DNA of 6,676 nucleotides from Bacteroidota bacterium (GCA_030592605.1 JAUVIT010000102.1:1-6676), one strand, 5' to 3'. Counted from the stretch's first letter, positions 1 to 6,545 are shown. Notes: generated by a model from the sequence alone, not told the origin. Numbers and translations are program-made.

Positions 1-1
1 G

Positions 2-181
2 GATCTCTTTATGCCCGTAGATGGAGAGGTAGTAAAGGTAAATCCCGCATTGGAGGATACTCCTGAGTTGGTTAATTCTGAGCCTTTTGAAGGTGGATGG
101 ATGATCAGGATAAAGTTGAGTGATGCTTCACAGCTGGATGATTTAATGTCGGCTGATGCATACAGCGCCCTGATCGGGTAG
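2..181 (+). CDS. gcvH: Glycine cleavage system H protein, C-terminal part (left edge truncated)
   Basis: GcvH is the cytoplasmic lipoyl carrier of the glycine cleavage complex. It shuttles the aminomethyl group from GcvP (glycine decarboxylase, PLP-dependent) to GcvT and is reoxidised by the lipoamide dehydrogenase. Only the last 59 residues lie in the window, in frame from base 2 to a TAG. The visible part contains the family's conserved second half: a PVDGEVVKVN strand motif, then LEDTPELVNSEPF, then GGWMIRIK, and a C-terminal helix ending in AYSALIG. The lipoylated lysine lies upstream, outside the window, so it cannot be checked. The end position fits a normal full-length GcvH of roughly 125 residues. 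The truncation is due to the window edge and the gene shows no sign of decay. A weak hairpin with a T-run follows 9 bases after the stop, so gcvH may be the last gene of its transcript. Confidence 0.92.
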   Translation, partial: DLFMPVDGEVVKVNPALEDTPELVNSEPFEGGWMIRIKLSDASQLDDLMSADAYSALIG

Positions 182-190
182 GGAAGACCC

Positions 191-213
191 TCCTGATTTT
201 CGGCAGGATTTTT
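191..213 (+). terminator. Possible intrinsic terminator after gcvH
   Basis: A 5-bp stem, TCCTG (191-195) with CAGGA (204-208), encloses an 8-base loop and is followed at once by five T residues (209-213). It lies 9 bases after the gcvH stop, where a terminator would be expected. The stem is short, so termination may be partial, with readthrough into the lipoprotein gene at 242 possible. Confidence 0.45.
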
Positions 214-236
214 GTGTTTGATCCAGTATCAAACAC
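214..236. repeat. Perfect 9-bp inverted repeat upstream of a lipoprotein start
   Basis: GTGTTTGAT (214-222) and ATCAAACAC (228-236) are exact reverse complements separated by CCAGT. The repeat starts right after the T-run of the presumed gcvH terminator and ends 5 bases before the ATG at 242. No T-run follows it on either strand, so it does not look like a terminator itself. It could be a dyad operator for a regulator, or an RNA hairpin next to the start codon that affects translation. The repeat is seen directly; its function is inference. Confidence 0.6.
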
Positions 237-241
237 GCCCG

Positions 242-985
242 ATGATGAAAAATTTGTTCTCCCTGCCGATCCTGCTTTTGCTCTCCTTTTCATGTACAGC
301 ACCCAGGCTTGTCACAAAAATTATCCCGGAAGCTCCTAAAGGCAATTTTGCCAATGGGCGGGAGTATATTCCCCTGGAGAGTAAGCAGATCGGTGTGGAA
401 CTGGGTTATGATGGAATGCAGGGGGCTTTTCTTGTTTTTGATTTCGTTGTTTACAATACCACAACAGATACACTCTCGATTCATCCTGGCAATTTTTACT
501 ATGTGCTACTCGATAGTGCCAATGCCGAATTCTCAGACTCAGGCTCCTGGCTGACTGTTCATCCGGATACGGTATTGATGCACTATGATCTTGTATTGGA
601 CGAGAGAAAAAAGGTGAAGGGAACGAATACCTTGTTGGGGATCCTGCAAGCCAGTGCCAATATTATTTACTACGCCTCCGGCTTTATTGCCACCGAAAAT
701 CCCGCTTTCATTGTTGATGCTGTTTTCCAAACGGCAGGTACCGCCGATCAGTATATTTCACAGGATAAGATGATTAATTCAGAAATGGAGTTAATCGGTG
801 AAGAGAAAGAGCTGGTGAATGAAGAAATTTTCAGAACATGTGAGCTTGCACCGGGAAAGGTTGCCAGCGGGTATGTCTATTTCCCAAAACATAACCAAAC
901 AGCCTATTACATGTTCTGTTTTCCCCTTGAGAATCAGCTTTTCCAGTTTGTCTACAATCAACAGAAAGAGCTGGTTTACTACTAG
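242..985 (+). CDS. Putative lipoprotein of unknown function
   Basis: I do not recognise this 247-residue protein. The chosen start (ATG 242, with a second ATG at 245) gives a short Lys-containing N-terminus, a hydrophobic core (residues 5-16) and a Cys at 18 preceded by LSFS. This is a plausible signal peptidase II lipobox, with Leu at -4 where -3 is usual. An in-frame TTG at 212 would add ten polar residues and would run through the inverted repeat, so I rejected it. After the Cys, residues 41-120 alternate hydrophobic and polar positions, as in a beta-sandwich (for example AFLVFDFVVYNTTTDTLSI). Residues 131-165 are more hydrophobic and could pack internally or against a membrane. Residues 180-198 are Glu-rich and probably helical. 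A late LAPGKVASGYVYFP stretch resembles the 'PG...G.V.F' turn-strand seen in secreted Ig-like domains such as DUF4352, but the likeness is weak. No catalytic motif is visible. It converges with pdxA, leaving an 18-base gap. There is no Shine-Dalgarno sequence. Confidence 0.75.
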   Translation: MMKNLFSLPILLLLSFSCTAPRLVTKIIPEAPKGNFANGREYIPLESKQIGVELGYDGMQGAFLVFDFVVYNTTTDTLSIHPGNFYYVLLDSANAEFSDSGSWLTVHPDTVLMHYDLVLDERKKVKGTNTLLGILQASANIIYYASGFIATENPAFIVDAVFQTAGTADQYISQDKMINSEMELIGEEKELVNEEIFRTCELAPGKVASGYVYFPKHNQTAYYMFCFPLENQLFQFVYNQQKELVYY

Positions 986-1003
986 TTTGCAAGCAAATAC
1001 CGG

Positions 1004-2092
1004 TCAGGCAGAGACTTCCAGATCCTCTGGCGATTCATCCTTCCCGCTATTTTTTGTTTTGCCTGCAGCAAGGGGATCGGCCGAGATTTCCTTAAATAAC
1101 TCCCTGTTACGTGCAACATCGATTGCCAGGTAGAGGGCATTTCTGAAGGAGGTGGCAGAGGCCTTATTTTTGCCAGCCAGTTCGTAGGCTGTTCCATGAG
1201 CCGGACTGGTTCGGACCACCGGCAGGCCGGCGGTAAAATTCACACCACTATCCATGCTAAGTGACTTAAAAGGGGCAAGTCCCTGGTCGTGGTACATGGC
1301 CAGTACGGCATCGAATTTGCTGAATCGTCCGGCACCAAAAAATCCGTCTGCTGCATAGGGCCCCAATGCTGTTATTCCCAACTTTTTGGCCTCATCGATG
1401 GCCGGGGTAATGATCTTCTGCTCTTCACTGCCAAGCAGTCCGTCATCGCCGGCATGAGGGTTTAGTCCCAATACTGCGATACGAGGATTTCTAATACCAA
1501 AGTCCACCAGAAGTGACCTTGCAAGGATCTTGAGCTTTTCGATAACCAGCTCCTTTGTGATCATTGAACTTAAGGCCGATATGGGCACATGTCCTGCTAC
1601 CAGCCCTACTTTTAGCAGCTCACTGACCATTAACATCATGACCTCGTCAACTTTAAAACGAGCCTGAAGATACTCTGTATGGCCGCTGTAAGAGAACTCG
1701 GAATGCTGGATATTCTGTTTGTTGACCGGTCCGGTGACCAGTGCATCAATTTTACCTGATTCCAGCGCATCTGTGGCTGCCTTCAATGCCTTGAATGAAT
1801 CAATCCCTGCACTCTCAGTCGCTTTGCCAAGCTCCACACGAATGTTCTCATCCACGCAGTTGATGATATATGATTTGTTTCCCCGGGCCTCATCAGGCGA
1901 AGTGATCCCGGTGGGAGAAAAGCCTTCAATATCAAGCGCTTTCCTGTGGTAGGCCGCCACTTTGGGTGAACCATAAATGATGGGCGTACAGATCTCATTG
2001 ATTCGACTGTCCATCAGGGTTTTTATGATAACCTCATAGCTAATCCCGTTGATGTCACCATGGGATATCCCTATTTTGAGTTTGTCTTTCAT
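1004..2092 (-). CDS. pdxA: 4-hydroxythreonine-4-phosphate dehydrogenase PdxA
   Basis: PdxA oxidises 4-phosphohydroxy-L-threonine with NAD(P)+. The product decarboxylates to 3-amino-2-oxopropyl phosphate, which PdxJ condenses with deoxyxylulose phosphate in the DXP-dependent route to pyridoxal phosphate. It is cytoplasmic and usually dimeric. The 362-residue sequence shows the family motifs in order: GDINGI (12-17), TGPVNK (120-125), GHTEYLQ (137-143), GHVPIS (167-172), LGLNPHAGDDG (208-218), AMYHDQG (265-271) and VRTSPAHGTA (293-302). The divalent-metal histidines of E. coli PdxA (166, 211, 266) map to H168, H213 and H268 with identical spacing, so the enzyme should be active. The family core ends near residue 333. 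The remaining 29 or so residues are a polar tail rich in Lys, Ser, Glu and Asp, not present in the 329-residue E. coli protein. It is the third gene of the kinase-aminopeptidase-pdxA operon, starting 12 bases after the aminopeptidase stop. No clear Shine-Dalgarno sequence is seen. Confidence 0.97.
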   Translation of the reverse strand: MKDKLKIGISHGDINGISYEVIIKTLMDSRINEICTPIIYGSPKVAAYHRKALDIEGFSPTGITSPDEARGNKSYIINCVDENIRVELGKATESAGIDSFKALKAATDALESGKIDALVTGPVNKQNIQHSEFSYSGHTEYLQARFKVDEVMMLMVSELLKVGLVAGHVPISALSSMITKELVIEKLKILARSLLVDFGIRNPRIAVLGLNPHAGDDGLLGSEEQKIITPAIDEAKKLGITALGPYAADGFFGAGRFSKFDAVLAMYHDQGLAPFKSLSMDSGVNFTAGLPVVRTSPAHGTAYELAGKNKASATSFRNALYLAIDVARNRELFKEISADPLAAGKTKNSGKDESPEDLEVSA

Positions 2093-2104
2093 ATATGGTA
2101 GAGA

Positions 2105-3541
2105 TTAAAGGGACCGGTCAAGAAAAAAATTATAGAGGATCCTGACTCCTACACCGCTGCCTCCCTTCCCCCTGTAATTGAATGGAGCCTTGTTAAAAGA
2201 GGGTCCTGCAATATCAAGGTGGACATATGGATAGTCGGTAAAGTGTTCAAGGAATTTTCCAGCAGTAATAGCCCCGGCATACTTACCGCCAATATTTTTA
2301 AGGTCAGCAATATCTGATTTCAATTGTTCTTTATATTCATCCCAGAAGGGAAATTCAGCCACCCTTTCGGATGTATACTCCCCGCTTGCCTTCAGGTTTT
2401 CCATCACCTCACGGCTTGCATTTCCCATGCCCACCATGCCGAACTTATCGATGGCCATATGTGCGGACCCAGTCAGCGTTGAGAGTTCAATGACCAGCTC
2501 TGGATCATACTGTTTGGCATAACTAAGGGCATCAGCAAGGATCATCCGACCTTCAGCATCGGTATTCAGTACTTCAACCGTGGATCCGTCATACATGGTG
2601 ATCACATCACCGGGAACATAGGCATTCCCATCGGGCCTGTTATCCGTGGCGGGAATCAGACCAACTATCCAGACAGGTAGTTCGTTTTTTGCCACGGCAT
2701 AAAACGCGCCTGCAACAGCAGCGGCCCCTCCCATATCACATTTCATATAATCCATGGAGTCATGGGTAGGCTTCAGACTAAGTCCCCCGGTATCATATAC
2801 AACTCCTTTTCCTACCAGTACAATGGGGCGGTCATTCACAGCATTTTTTGGTTTCCAGGTGAGGATGGAGAAGGTAGGTGGATCAATGCTTCCCTTATTC
2901 ACAGCCAGGAGTCCCCCCATTTTCAAAGTTTCGATTTTAAGTTTGTTGAATACCTCTACGGAAAAACCAGAATCTTTCCCCATCTTCTCGATCTCAGCAG
3001 AGAGCTGCATCGCAGTTAGGTAGGACAAGGGTTCATTGACCAGGTCGCGGGTCAGATAGACCGCCTGAACAAGATTCTCCAACTTCTTTACATGATCATC
3101 GGAAAGACCCTCATCATAAAGGGACATTTCATGCAGGGAATACTTCTTGGAACGATCTTCTGACAGGTATTTCAGAAATTGGTAGTTGGTCAGTGCCACA
3201 CCTTCGGCAAAAGCCACACACACCTCCTGATCCACACCTCCATTGATCACTGTGACAGATGCCACATCATGATCCATAAGCATTGAATGCATCTCAAACC
3301 CTGCTTTCCTGGCATTTTCAAGCCTTATGCTAAGTGGAACATCCTCTTTTTCAAGGTTCCGGTAAAGAAGCACACGTTCCAGGCGGTTCAGAATGGCTAC
3401 ATTTTTTTCCCCGGCCAGCCGCTTACTGACATACGCCAGCTCAGCCGGATCTTTTATAAATTCGTCCAGCTTCGCATTCTCCTTTACCAGTATTATCTGG
3501 CTTCCTTCAATATCAATATTTTGTGTCTTGTTAATCTTCAT
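2105..3541 (-). CDS. pepA: M17 family leucyl aminopeptidase
   Basis: This is a cytosolic metallo-aminopeptidase of family M17, which removes N-terminal residues (classically Leu) from peptides using two divalent metals and normally works as a hexamer. It has 478 residues, a usual length. The N-terminal third (about 1-150) is poorly conserved, as is normal. The catalytic domain begins near RDLVNEP (165-171). Ligands inferred by matching the E. coli PepA motifs are K245 and D250 (VGKGVVYDTGG), D269 (KCDMGGAAAV), D328 and E330 (NTDAEGR), with catalytic K257 and R332. All are present. One extra residue lies between K257 and D269 compared with E. coli. The conserved ends STLTGSA (354-360) and HLDIAGPSF (441-449) are intact. 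The ATG lies 1 base after the TGA of the kinase gene, with a purine-rich AAGAGAG inside the kinase end as a possible ribosome site, so translational coupling is likely. E. coli PepA also binds DNA in Xer recombination; nothing here shows whether this one does. Confidence 0.96.
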   Translation of the reverse strand: MKINKTQNIDIEGSQIILVKENAKLDEFIKDPAELAYVSKRLAGEKNVAILNRLERVLLYRNLEKEDVPLSIRLENARKAGFEMHSMLMDHDVASVTVINGGVDQEVCVAFAEGVALTNYQFLKYLSEDRSKKYSLHEMSLYDEGLSDDHVKKLENLVQAVYLTRDLVNEPLSYLTAMQLSAEIEKMGKDSGFSVEVFNKLKIETLKMGGLLAVNKGSIDPPTFSILTWKPKNAVNDRPIVLVGKGVVYDTGGLSLKPTHDSMDYMKCDMGGAAAVAGAFYAVAKNELPVWIVGLIPATDNRPDGNAYVPGDVITMYDGSTVEVLNTDAEGRMILADALSYAKQYDPELVIELSTLTGSAHMAIDKFGMVGMGNASREVMENLKASGEYTSERVAEFPFWDEYKEQLKSDIADLKNIGGKYAGAITAGKFLEHFTDYPYVHLDIAGPSFNKAPFNYRGKGGSGVGVRILYNFFLDRSL

Positions 3542-3542
3542 C

Positions 3543-5471
3543 TCAACTCTCTTTATCCATAGGAAGTGTAAAAGTAAAAGTGGATCCTACCTCGGCTTTA
3601 CTCTCTATTTCCAGTGTTCCATTATTCTTTTCAAGCAGATCCTTTACCAGCTGTAGTCCAAGACCAGTTCCAATTTCCAGATCGGTGCCGGTAGAACTAC
3701 TCAGGTAGCCATCATTTTTAAACTGCTCCAGGTATTCCGGTTTCATGCCAACACCCGTGTCGATAACCGAGCAGTATATTTGTTCTTTTTCCTGCCAGGC
3801 CCGGACCCGGACCGATCCCCCCTTGCGTGTAAACTTGATGGCATTAGCCACCAGATTTCTCAGTACGATTTTTATAAAAACAGGGTCGGCATAGGCCTTG
3901 GACCCGGTTTTTACAACCGTGGTAAAATCAAGCTCTTTTTGCATAGCCATATGCTGGTACAGGGCACCTACCTCTCTTATCAGGTCCTTCATTTCTATCT
4001 GTACAGGAGAAATACTCAAGCTGTCGGATTCGTTTCGTCCCCAATACAGCAGGTTGTCCAGGAGGGTGACGGCCGCCTGTGAGGATTCTCGAAGGGAATG
4101 TGTAATATGTTTTTTGGTAGCAAGATGAGGTTTGGAGGCAAGCAGGTCGGAAAACTGTGCCACGCTGGCAATGGGATTTTTCAAATCGTGTGCGATCACC
4201 GACAATAAACGATTCTTAAACCTGAGGGAGGCCTCCAGCTGTTGCCGCTCTTTGTCATTGCGGATCCACTGCAGGATGATCATAACTGCCATGGCAAATA
4301 TAAAAATCTGGAAGGAGAGCTGAGATAGATAGTTGCCAGAGACAGCGCCGGCGGTATTGGCCAGCAGAATATCATTGACCAGGGCAAATATAAAAAACGA
4401 CAGCGATGCAAAGAATACGATGTCCATGACCTGTCGTTTCAGGGACCCTATAAAGCTGATGATAAGATAGTGAGCCAGGAAAAGCACCAGAAGCGGCTGG
4501 TAGAACATCATCTCATAGGTGAAAAGGTGCACTGGTAAGATGAACAGGGAGATACTGGCCAGAGCCATTACTATGGTATTGATCCTGATGATCTGCTTCA
4601 TATATCTTCTGGGAAACAGTCGATGAAGAAAGATCATCCCGAATAGTTGTGCCAGGTAGGAACCAAGGTATTCCATCCTGATCTGCCAGGACCAGGAGGC
4701 GTCGACAAAGGAGTTAGAGAAATAGAGTCCCGTATTGACTGATCTCATCAGAATGCCCATGGTTGTGAGAGCAAACAATAGCATCAGCCATTCCTTCCTT
4801 CTATTGAACCAGAAGATCAGGAAAAAGATCATAAAAAAGAAAAGCACCCCGATGGTGGAATAGTTAAACATTCGCCGCCTCTCCTTCCTGTTCAGGACCT
4901 CATTGGAACTACCAATCACAACCGATTGCCAGAATCCACCCCTGCGGTGATGAAAGTTAGAGACCTGGATCAGGATCTGAAGGGTATCGGTCTCCGGAAT
5001 ATAGCAGAAGCTGGATGGCTCATACCAGGGTTTTTCTTCTTCCCGGCTGGTTCCCACTTCACCGTTCTTTCCTATCAGCCTGTCGTTGAGGTAAAAATTA
5101 TAAGCCACATCGAACAGGGGAATATCAACGCATAAAGCTGAATTATAATTCTCAGGCAGGAGAATCATCAGGCTGTATGTACCATAGCCCGATCCGCTTA
5201 AAGAAGAGCCATTTATTTCATAACTCTTCCAGTAGGAAGGTACGGTGACTGGGAAGCCAGTTGAACGATGCAGGTCAATGTTATCCGGAGTTAGTAGTTC
5301 CTCCCAGTGAAACAACCACTCTCCATTCAGGTCGAAGATGGAGTTTTCATCCAAAACGCACTCCCTGAGATCAAGAACTCCATTCTCGGGAACCAAAATT
5401 CCGTTGTGAGCGGATAGTGTTGTAAATCCGAAAGTTAGAAACACATTTAGTATAAAGAGGATCCTGCGCAT
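3543..5471 (-). CDS. 7TMR-DISM-type membrane sensor histidine kinase
   Basis: This is a 642-residue sensor kinase from ATG 5471. A GTG at 5504 would add 11 residues ahead of the signal sequence. I prefer the ATG because it gives a clean signal peptide (Arg-Arg, hydrophobic core, cleavage near LSA at 19-21). Residues 22-200 form an extracytoplasmic domain with GEWLFHWEELLTP (50-62), a VPSYW segment (77-81) and YNFYLNDRLIG (124-134), resembling the jelly-roll/GH2-like sugar-binding domains placed before 7TMR-DISM modules. About seven hydrophobic segments follow (roughly 203-222, 226-245, 268-284, 294-314, 320-341, 347-369, 382-402). A short charged helix leads to HisKA with VIAHDLKNP, phospho-acceptor H428. 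The HATPase_c domain has an N box (N539 and N543 in RNLVANAIKFT), G1 DTGVGM (571-576) and G2 GTGLGL (601-606). All catalytic boxes are intact, so it should autophosphorylate. There is no receiver domain and no response regulator gene nearby. The ligand is unknown; carbohydrate is only a family-based guess. It is the first gene of the operon with the aminopeptidase and pdxA. Confidence 0.92.
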   Translation of the reverse strand: MRRILFILNVFLTFGFTTLSAHNGILVPENGVLDLRECVLDENSIFDLNGEWLFHWEELLTPDNIDLHRSTGFPVTVPSYWKSYEINGSSLSGSGYGTYSLMILLPENYNSALCVDIPLFDVAYNFYLNDRLIGKNGEVGTSREEEKPWYEPSSFCYIPETDTLQILIQVSNFHHRRGGFWQSVVIGSSNEVLNRKERRRMFNYSTIGVLFFFMIFFLIFWFNRRKEWLMLLFALTTMGILMRSVNTGLYFSNSFVDASWSWQIRMEYLGSYLAQLFGMIFLHRLFPRRYMKQIIRINTIVMALASISLFILPVHLFTYEMMFYQPLLVLFLAHYLIISFIGSLKRQVMDIVFFASLSFFIFALVNDILLANTAGAVSGNYLSQLSFQIFIFAMAVMIILQWIRNDKERQQLEASLRFKNRLLSVIAHDLKNPIASVAQFSDLLASKPHLATKKHITHSLRESSQAAVTLLDNLLYWGRNESDSLSISPVQIEMKDLIREVGALYQHMAMQKELDFTTVVKTGSKAYADPVFIKIVLRNLVANAIKFTRKGGSVRVRAWQEKEQIYCSVIDTGVGMKPEYLEQFKNDGYLSSSTGTDLEIGTGLGLQLVKDLLEKNNGTLEIESKAEVGSTFTFTLPMDKES

Positions 5472-5490
5472 TATTAGCAAATGTAATAAT
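5470..5490. repeat. AT-rich inverted repeat at the kinase start codon
   Basis: ATTATTA (5470-5476) and TAATAAT (5484-5490) are exact reverse complements with a 7-base spacer. The left arm overlaps the kinase ATG, and the spacer and right arm cover the TACATTTG -7-like box. It could be an operator for the operon. Because the arms contain only A and T, a chance match in an AT-rich promoter region is quite possible. Confidence 0.4.
5478..5485 (-). promoter_or_regulatory. Possible -7 element of the kinase-pepA-pdxA operon
   Basis: Read on the - strand this is TACATTTG, a full match to the Bacteroidota -7 consensus TAnnTTTG. No convincing TTG/TTTG lies about 20 bases further upstream, so only half the promoter is recognisable. 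It ends 6 bases before the preferred kinase ATG, which would make the transcript leaderless or nearly so. It would also exclude the alternative GTG start at 5504. Confidence 0.35.
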
Positions 5491-5493
5491 AAA

Positions 5494-5523
5494 TTGACTT
5501 TCACGGCGCATTGTTGTATTTTG
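5494..5523 (+). promoter_or_regulatory. Probable promoter of the SnoaL-like lipoprotein gene
   Basis: A TTGAC box (5494-5498) is followed, after about 20 bases from its TTG, by TATTTTG (5517-5523). The latter resembles the Bacteroidota -7 element TAnnTTTG with one spacer base missing. The spacing fits the -33/-7 arrangement. Transcription would start near 5528-5530, giving a leader of about 50 bases. The region lies beside the divergent kinase promoter, so a regulator bound here could affect both genes. Confidence 0.45.
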
Positions 5524-5539
5524 CATGTACGGGATGGCG

Positions 5540-5551
5540 GGCTACATAGCC
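5540..5551 (+). repeat. Small palindrome in the leader of the lipoprotein gene
   Basis: GGCTA (5540-5544) and TAGCC (5547-5551) are complementary around CA. In RNA this would fold as a 4-bp GGCT/AGCC hairpin with an ACAT loop, inside the predicted 5' leader of the gene at 5582. It may be a small stabilising hairpin or a protein site. It is short enough to be chance. Confidence 0.3.
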
Positions 5552-5581
5552 TTCTGAGTTTTAAACCTAAACACTTAAATC

Positions 5582-6118
5582 ATGAGATACACAATTCTAT
5601 CTGCTCTTATTATTGCTGCATTTGTAGTTACTGGCTGTGAGAAGGCCTTTGATATTGAAAAAGAAAAAGCTGCCATCATCGCAGTGATGGAAAAGGAAAC
5701 CCAAACCTACATTGATCGGGATTTTGAAGGGATGTTTTCAACACATATACAGGATTCCACGAATATACGCTTAACCGCAGGGGCCGATAATTATGTATTC
5801 GCAGAAGGTTGGAAGGATGTTTCAAGACATATGACTGGAGATGAAACAGAGGACGATCTGGGTATTGACCTGCACATAAATGTTGAAAAAACGAACTACC
5901 GCTATAAGATTTGTCCCCAGTCGGCATTTGTGATCTGCAATCAGAAATGGACATCCGCCTTTGATGATGATGTGATTGAGATCGAGAGCATCCAGGTCCG
6001 TTACCTGGAGAAGGTAGATGGGGAGTGGAAGATATCTTTCGTATCCTTCATTGGAACATCCGGATATCCGGATGAGGAGGAGGAAGGTTTTGACGATGAC
6101 GAAGAGGTATTCGACTAG
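5582..6118 (+). CDS. Putative lipoprotein with NTF2/SnoaL-like fold and acidic tail
   Basis: This 178-residue protein carries a lipoprotein signal: MRYTILSALIIAAFVVTGC, with Cys 19 after VTG, a good lipobox. Residues 24-60 form an amphipathic helix region (EKEKAAIIAVMEKETQTYIDRDFEG and on) of the pattern common to SnoaL-like/DUF4440 proteins of the NTF2 superfamily. A later VRYLEKVDGEWKISFVSF (139-156) matches the family's last beta strands, where 'dG.WkI' is typical. These proteins form cone-shaped pockets and often have no known substrate; no catalytic residues can be named. Residues 164-178 hold 11 acidic residues out of 15, a tail not usual for the fold and possibly cation-binding or a flexible linker. 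The ATG at 5582 follows an A-rich leader without a Shine-Dalgarno sequence. It is divergent from the kinase operon and convergent with the superoxide reductase gene (37-base gap). The SnoaL-like assignment is by pattern only. Confidence 0.8.
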   Translation: MRYTILSALIIAAFVVTGCEKAFDIEKEKAAIIAVMEKETQTYIDRDFEGMFSTHIQDSTNIRLTAGADNYVFAEGWKDVSRHMTGDETEDDLGIDLHINVEKTNYRYKICPQSAFVICNQKWTSAFDDDVIEIESIQVRYLEKVDGEWKISFVSFIGTSGYPDEEEEGFDDDEEVFD

Positions 6119-6155
6119 GGTACATCCCCCCTTTGCTTCAGCGAGCCTGGAAGGG

Positions 6156-6545
6156 TTAAGATTTTCTGATGGCCACCTCTTTGGATTCACTCTGCCATAA
6201 TCCATGCTTGGTGCATGCCGACATGGCCGACAGGTTCATGCTCACAGCTCTGGGTACAATATAAAAATCAACTTCCACATGCTCCGGTTTGTTTCCCAGG
6301 GATCCCGGGGCAAAATGGGCTTCAGCAATAAAGGTTTCCCGGTTCCATAATTGAACATATTTGATAAAGTGATCCGGATCGTCGGGATGACTGTATTCGG
6401 TCCCCAAGCGGACCTTCACCTTGAATTTCTCACCTTCAGTGGCATAAGAGTCGCAAATAAGGACAGGAGTATGGCGATCGAAATAGTCTTTTCGAAGCTC
6501 TTTTTCTTCCTGTGAAATATCGACAGGATTAAAAATTCGGGGCAT
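6156..6545 (-). CDS. Superoxide reductase (neelaredoxin / class II desulfoferrodoxin-like)
   Basis: Superoxide reductase reduces superoxide to hydrogen peroxide at a mononuclear Fe(His)4Cys centre, without making oxygen. It is a typical defence enzyme of anaerobes and usually takes electrons from rubredoxin. The 129-residue protein has the single neelaredoxin domain and no N-terminal desulforedoxin domain, so it is not a two-iron desulfoferrodoxin. The expected ligands are all visible: H25 (DRHTPV), H53 and H59 (HPDDPDH), C111 and H114 (CTKHGLW). The last motif closely resembles the family signature C..HGLW. The usual Glu-Lys pair before the first His (E14-K15-H16 in Pyrococcus furiosus) is replaced by Asp23-Arg24. 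The stretch between H59 and C111 is about 12 residues shorter than in P. furiosus. It appears to be monocistronic with its own promoter just upstream. No rubredoxin or rubredoxin reductase gene is in the window. Confidence 0.87.
   Translation of the reverse strand: MPRIFNPVDISQEEKELRKDYFDRHTPVLICDSYATEGEKFKVKVRLGTEYSHPDDPDHFIKYVQLWNRETFIAEAHFAPGSLGNKPEHVEVDFYIVPRAVSMNLSAMSACTKHGLWQSESKEVAIRKS

Noticed and set aside
212..241. Upstream TTG start for the first lipoprotein
   Set aside because: It would place ten polar residues before the signal peptide, begins inside the presumed gcvH terminator T-run and translates through the inverted repeat. The ATG at 242 gives a normal lipoprotein signal.
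986..997. TTTGC-AA-GCAAA palindrome in the gap between the lipoprotein and pdxA ends
   Set aside because: Only four pairs can form around a four-base loop, all but one of them A-T, and no T-run follows on either strand, so I do not call it a shared terminator.
5472..5504. GTG start at 5504 for the kinase
   Set aside because: It adds 11 residues before an already complete signal peptide and overlaps the -7-like box. It is kept only as an alternative.
6129..6155. CCCTT/AAGGG pairing between the convergent genes at 6118 and 6156, a candidate bidirectional terminator
   Set aside because: The stem is five pairs around a 17-base loop with poor internal pairing, and neither strand has a clear T-run after it.
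5822..6205. 127-residue open frame on the - strand across the lipoprotein and the gap
   Set aside because: It overlaps two well-supported genes in other frames, has no recognisable motif and looks like a shadow frame.
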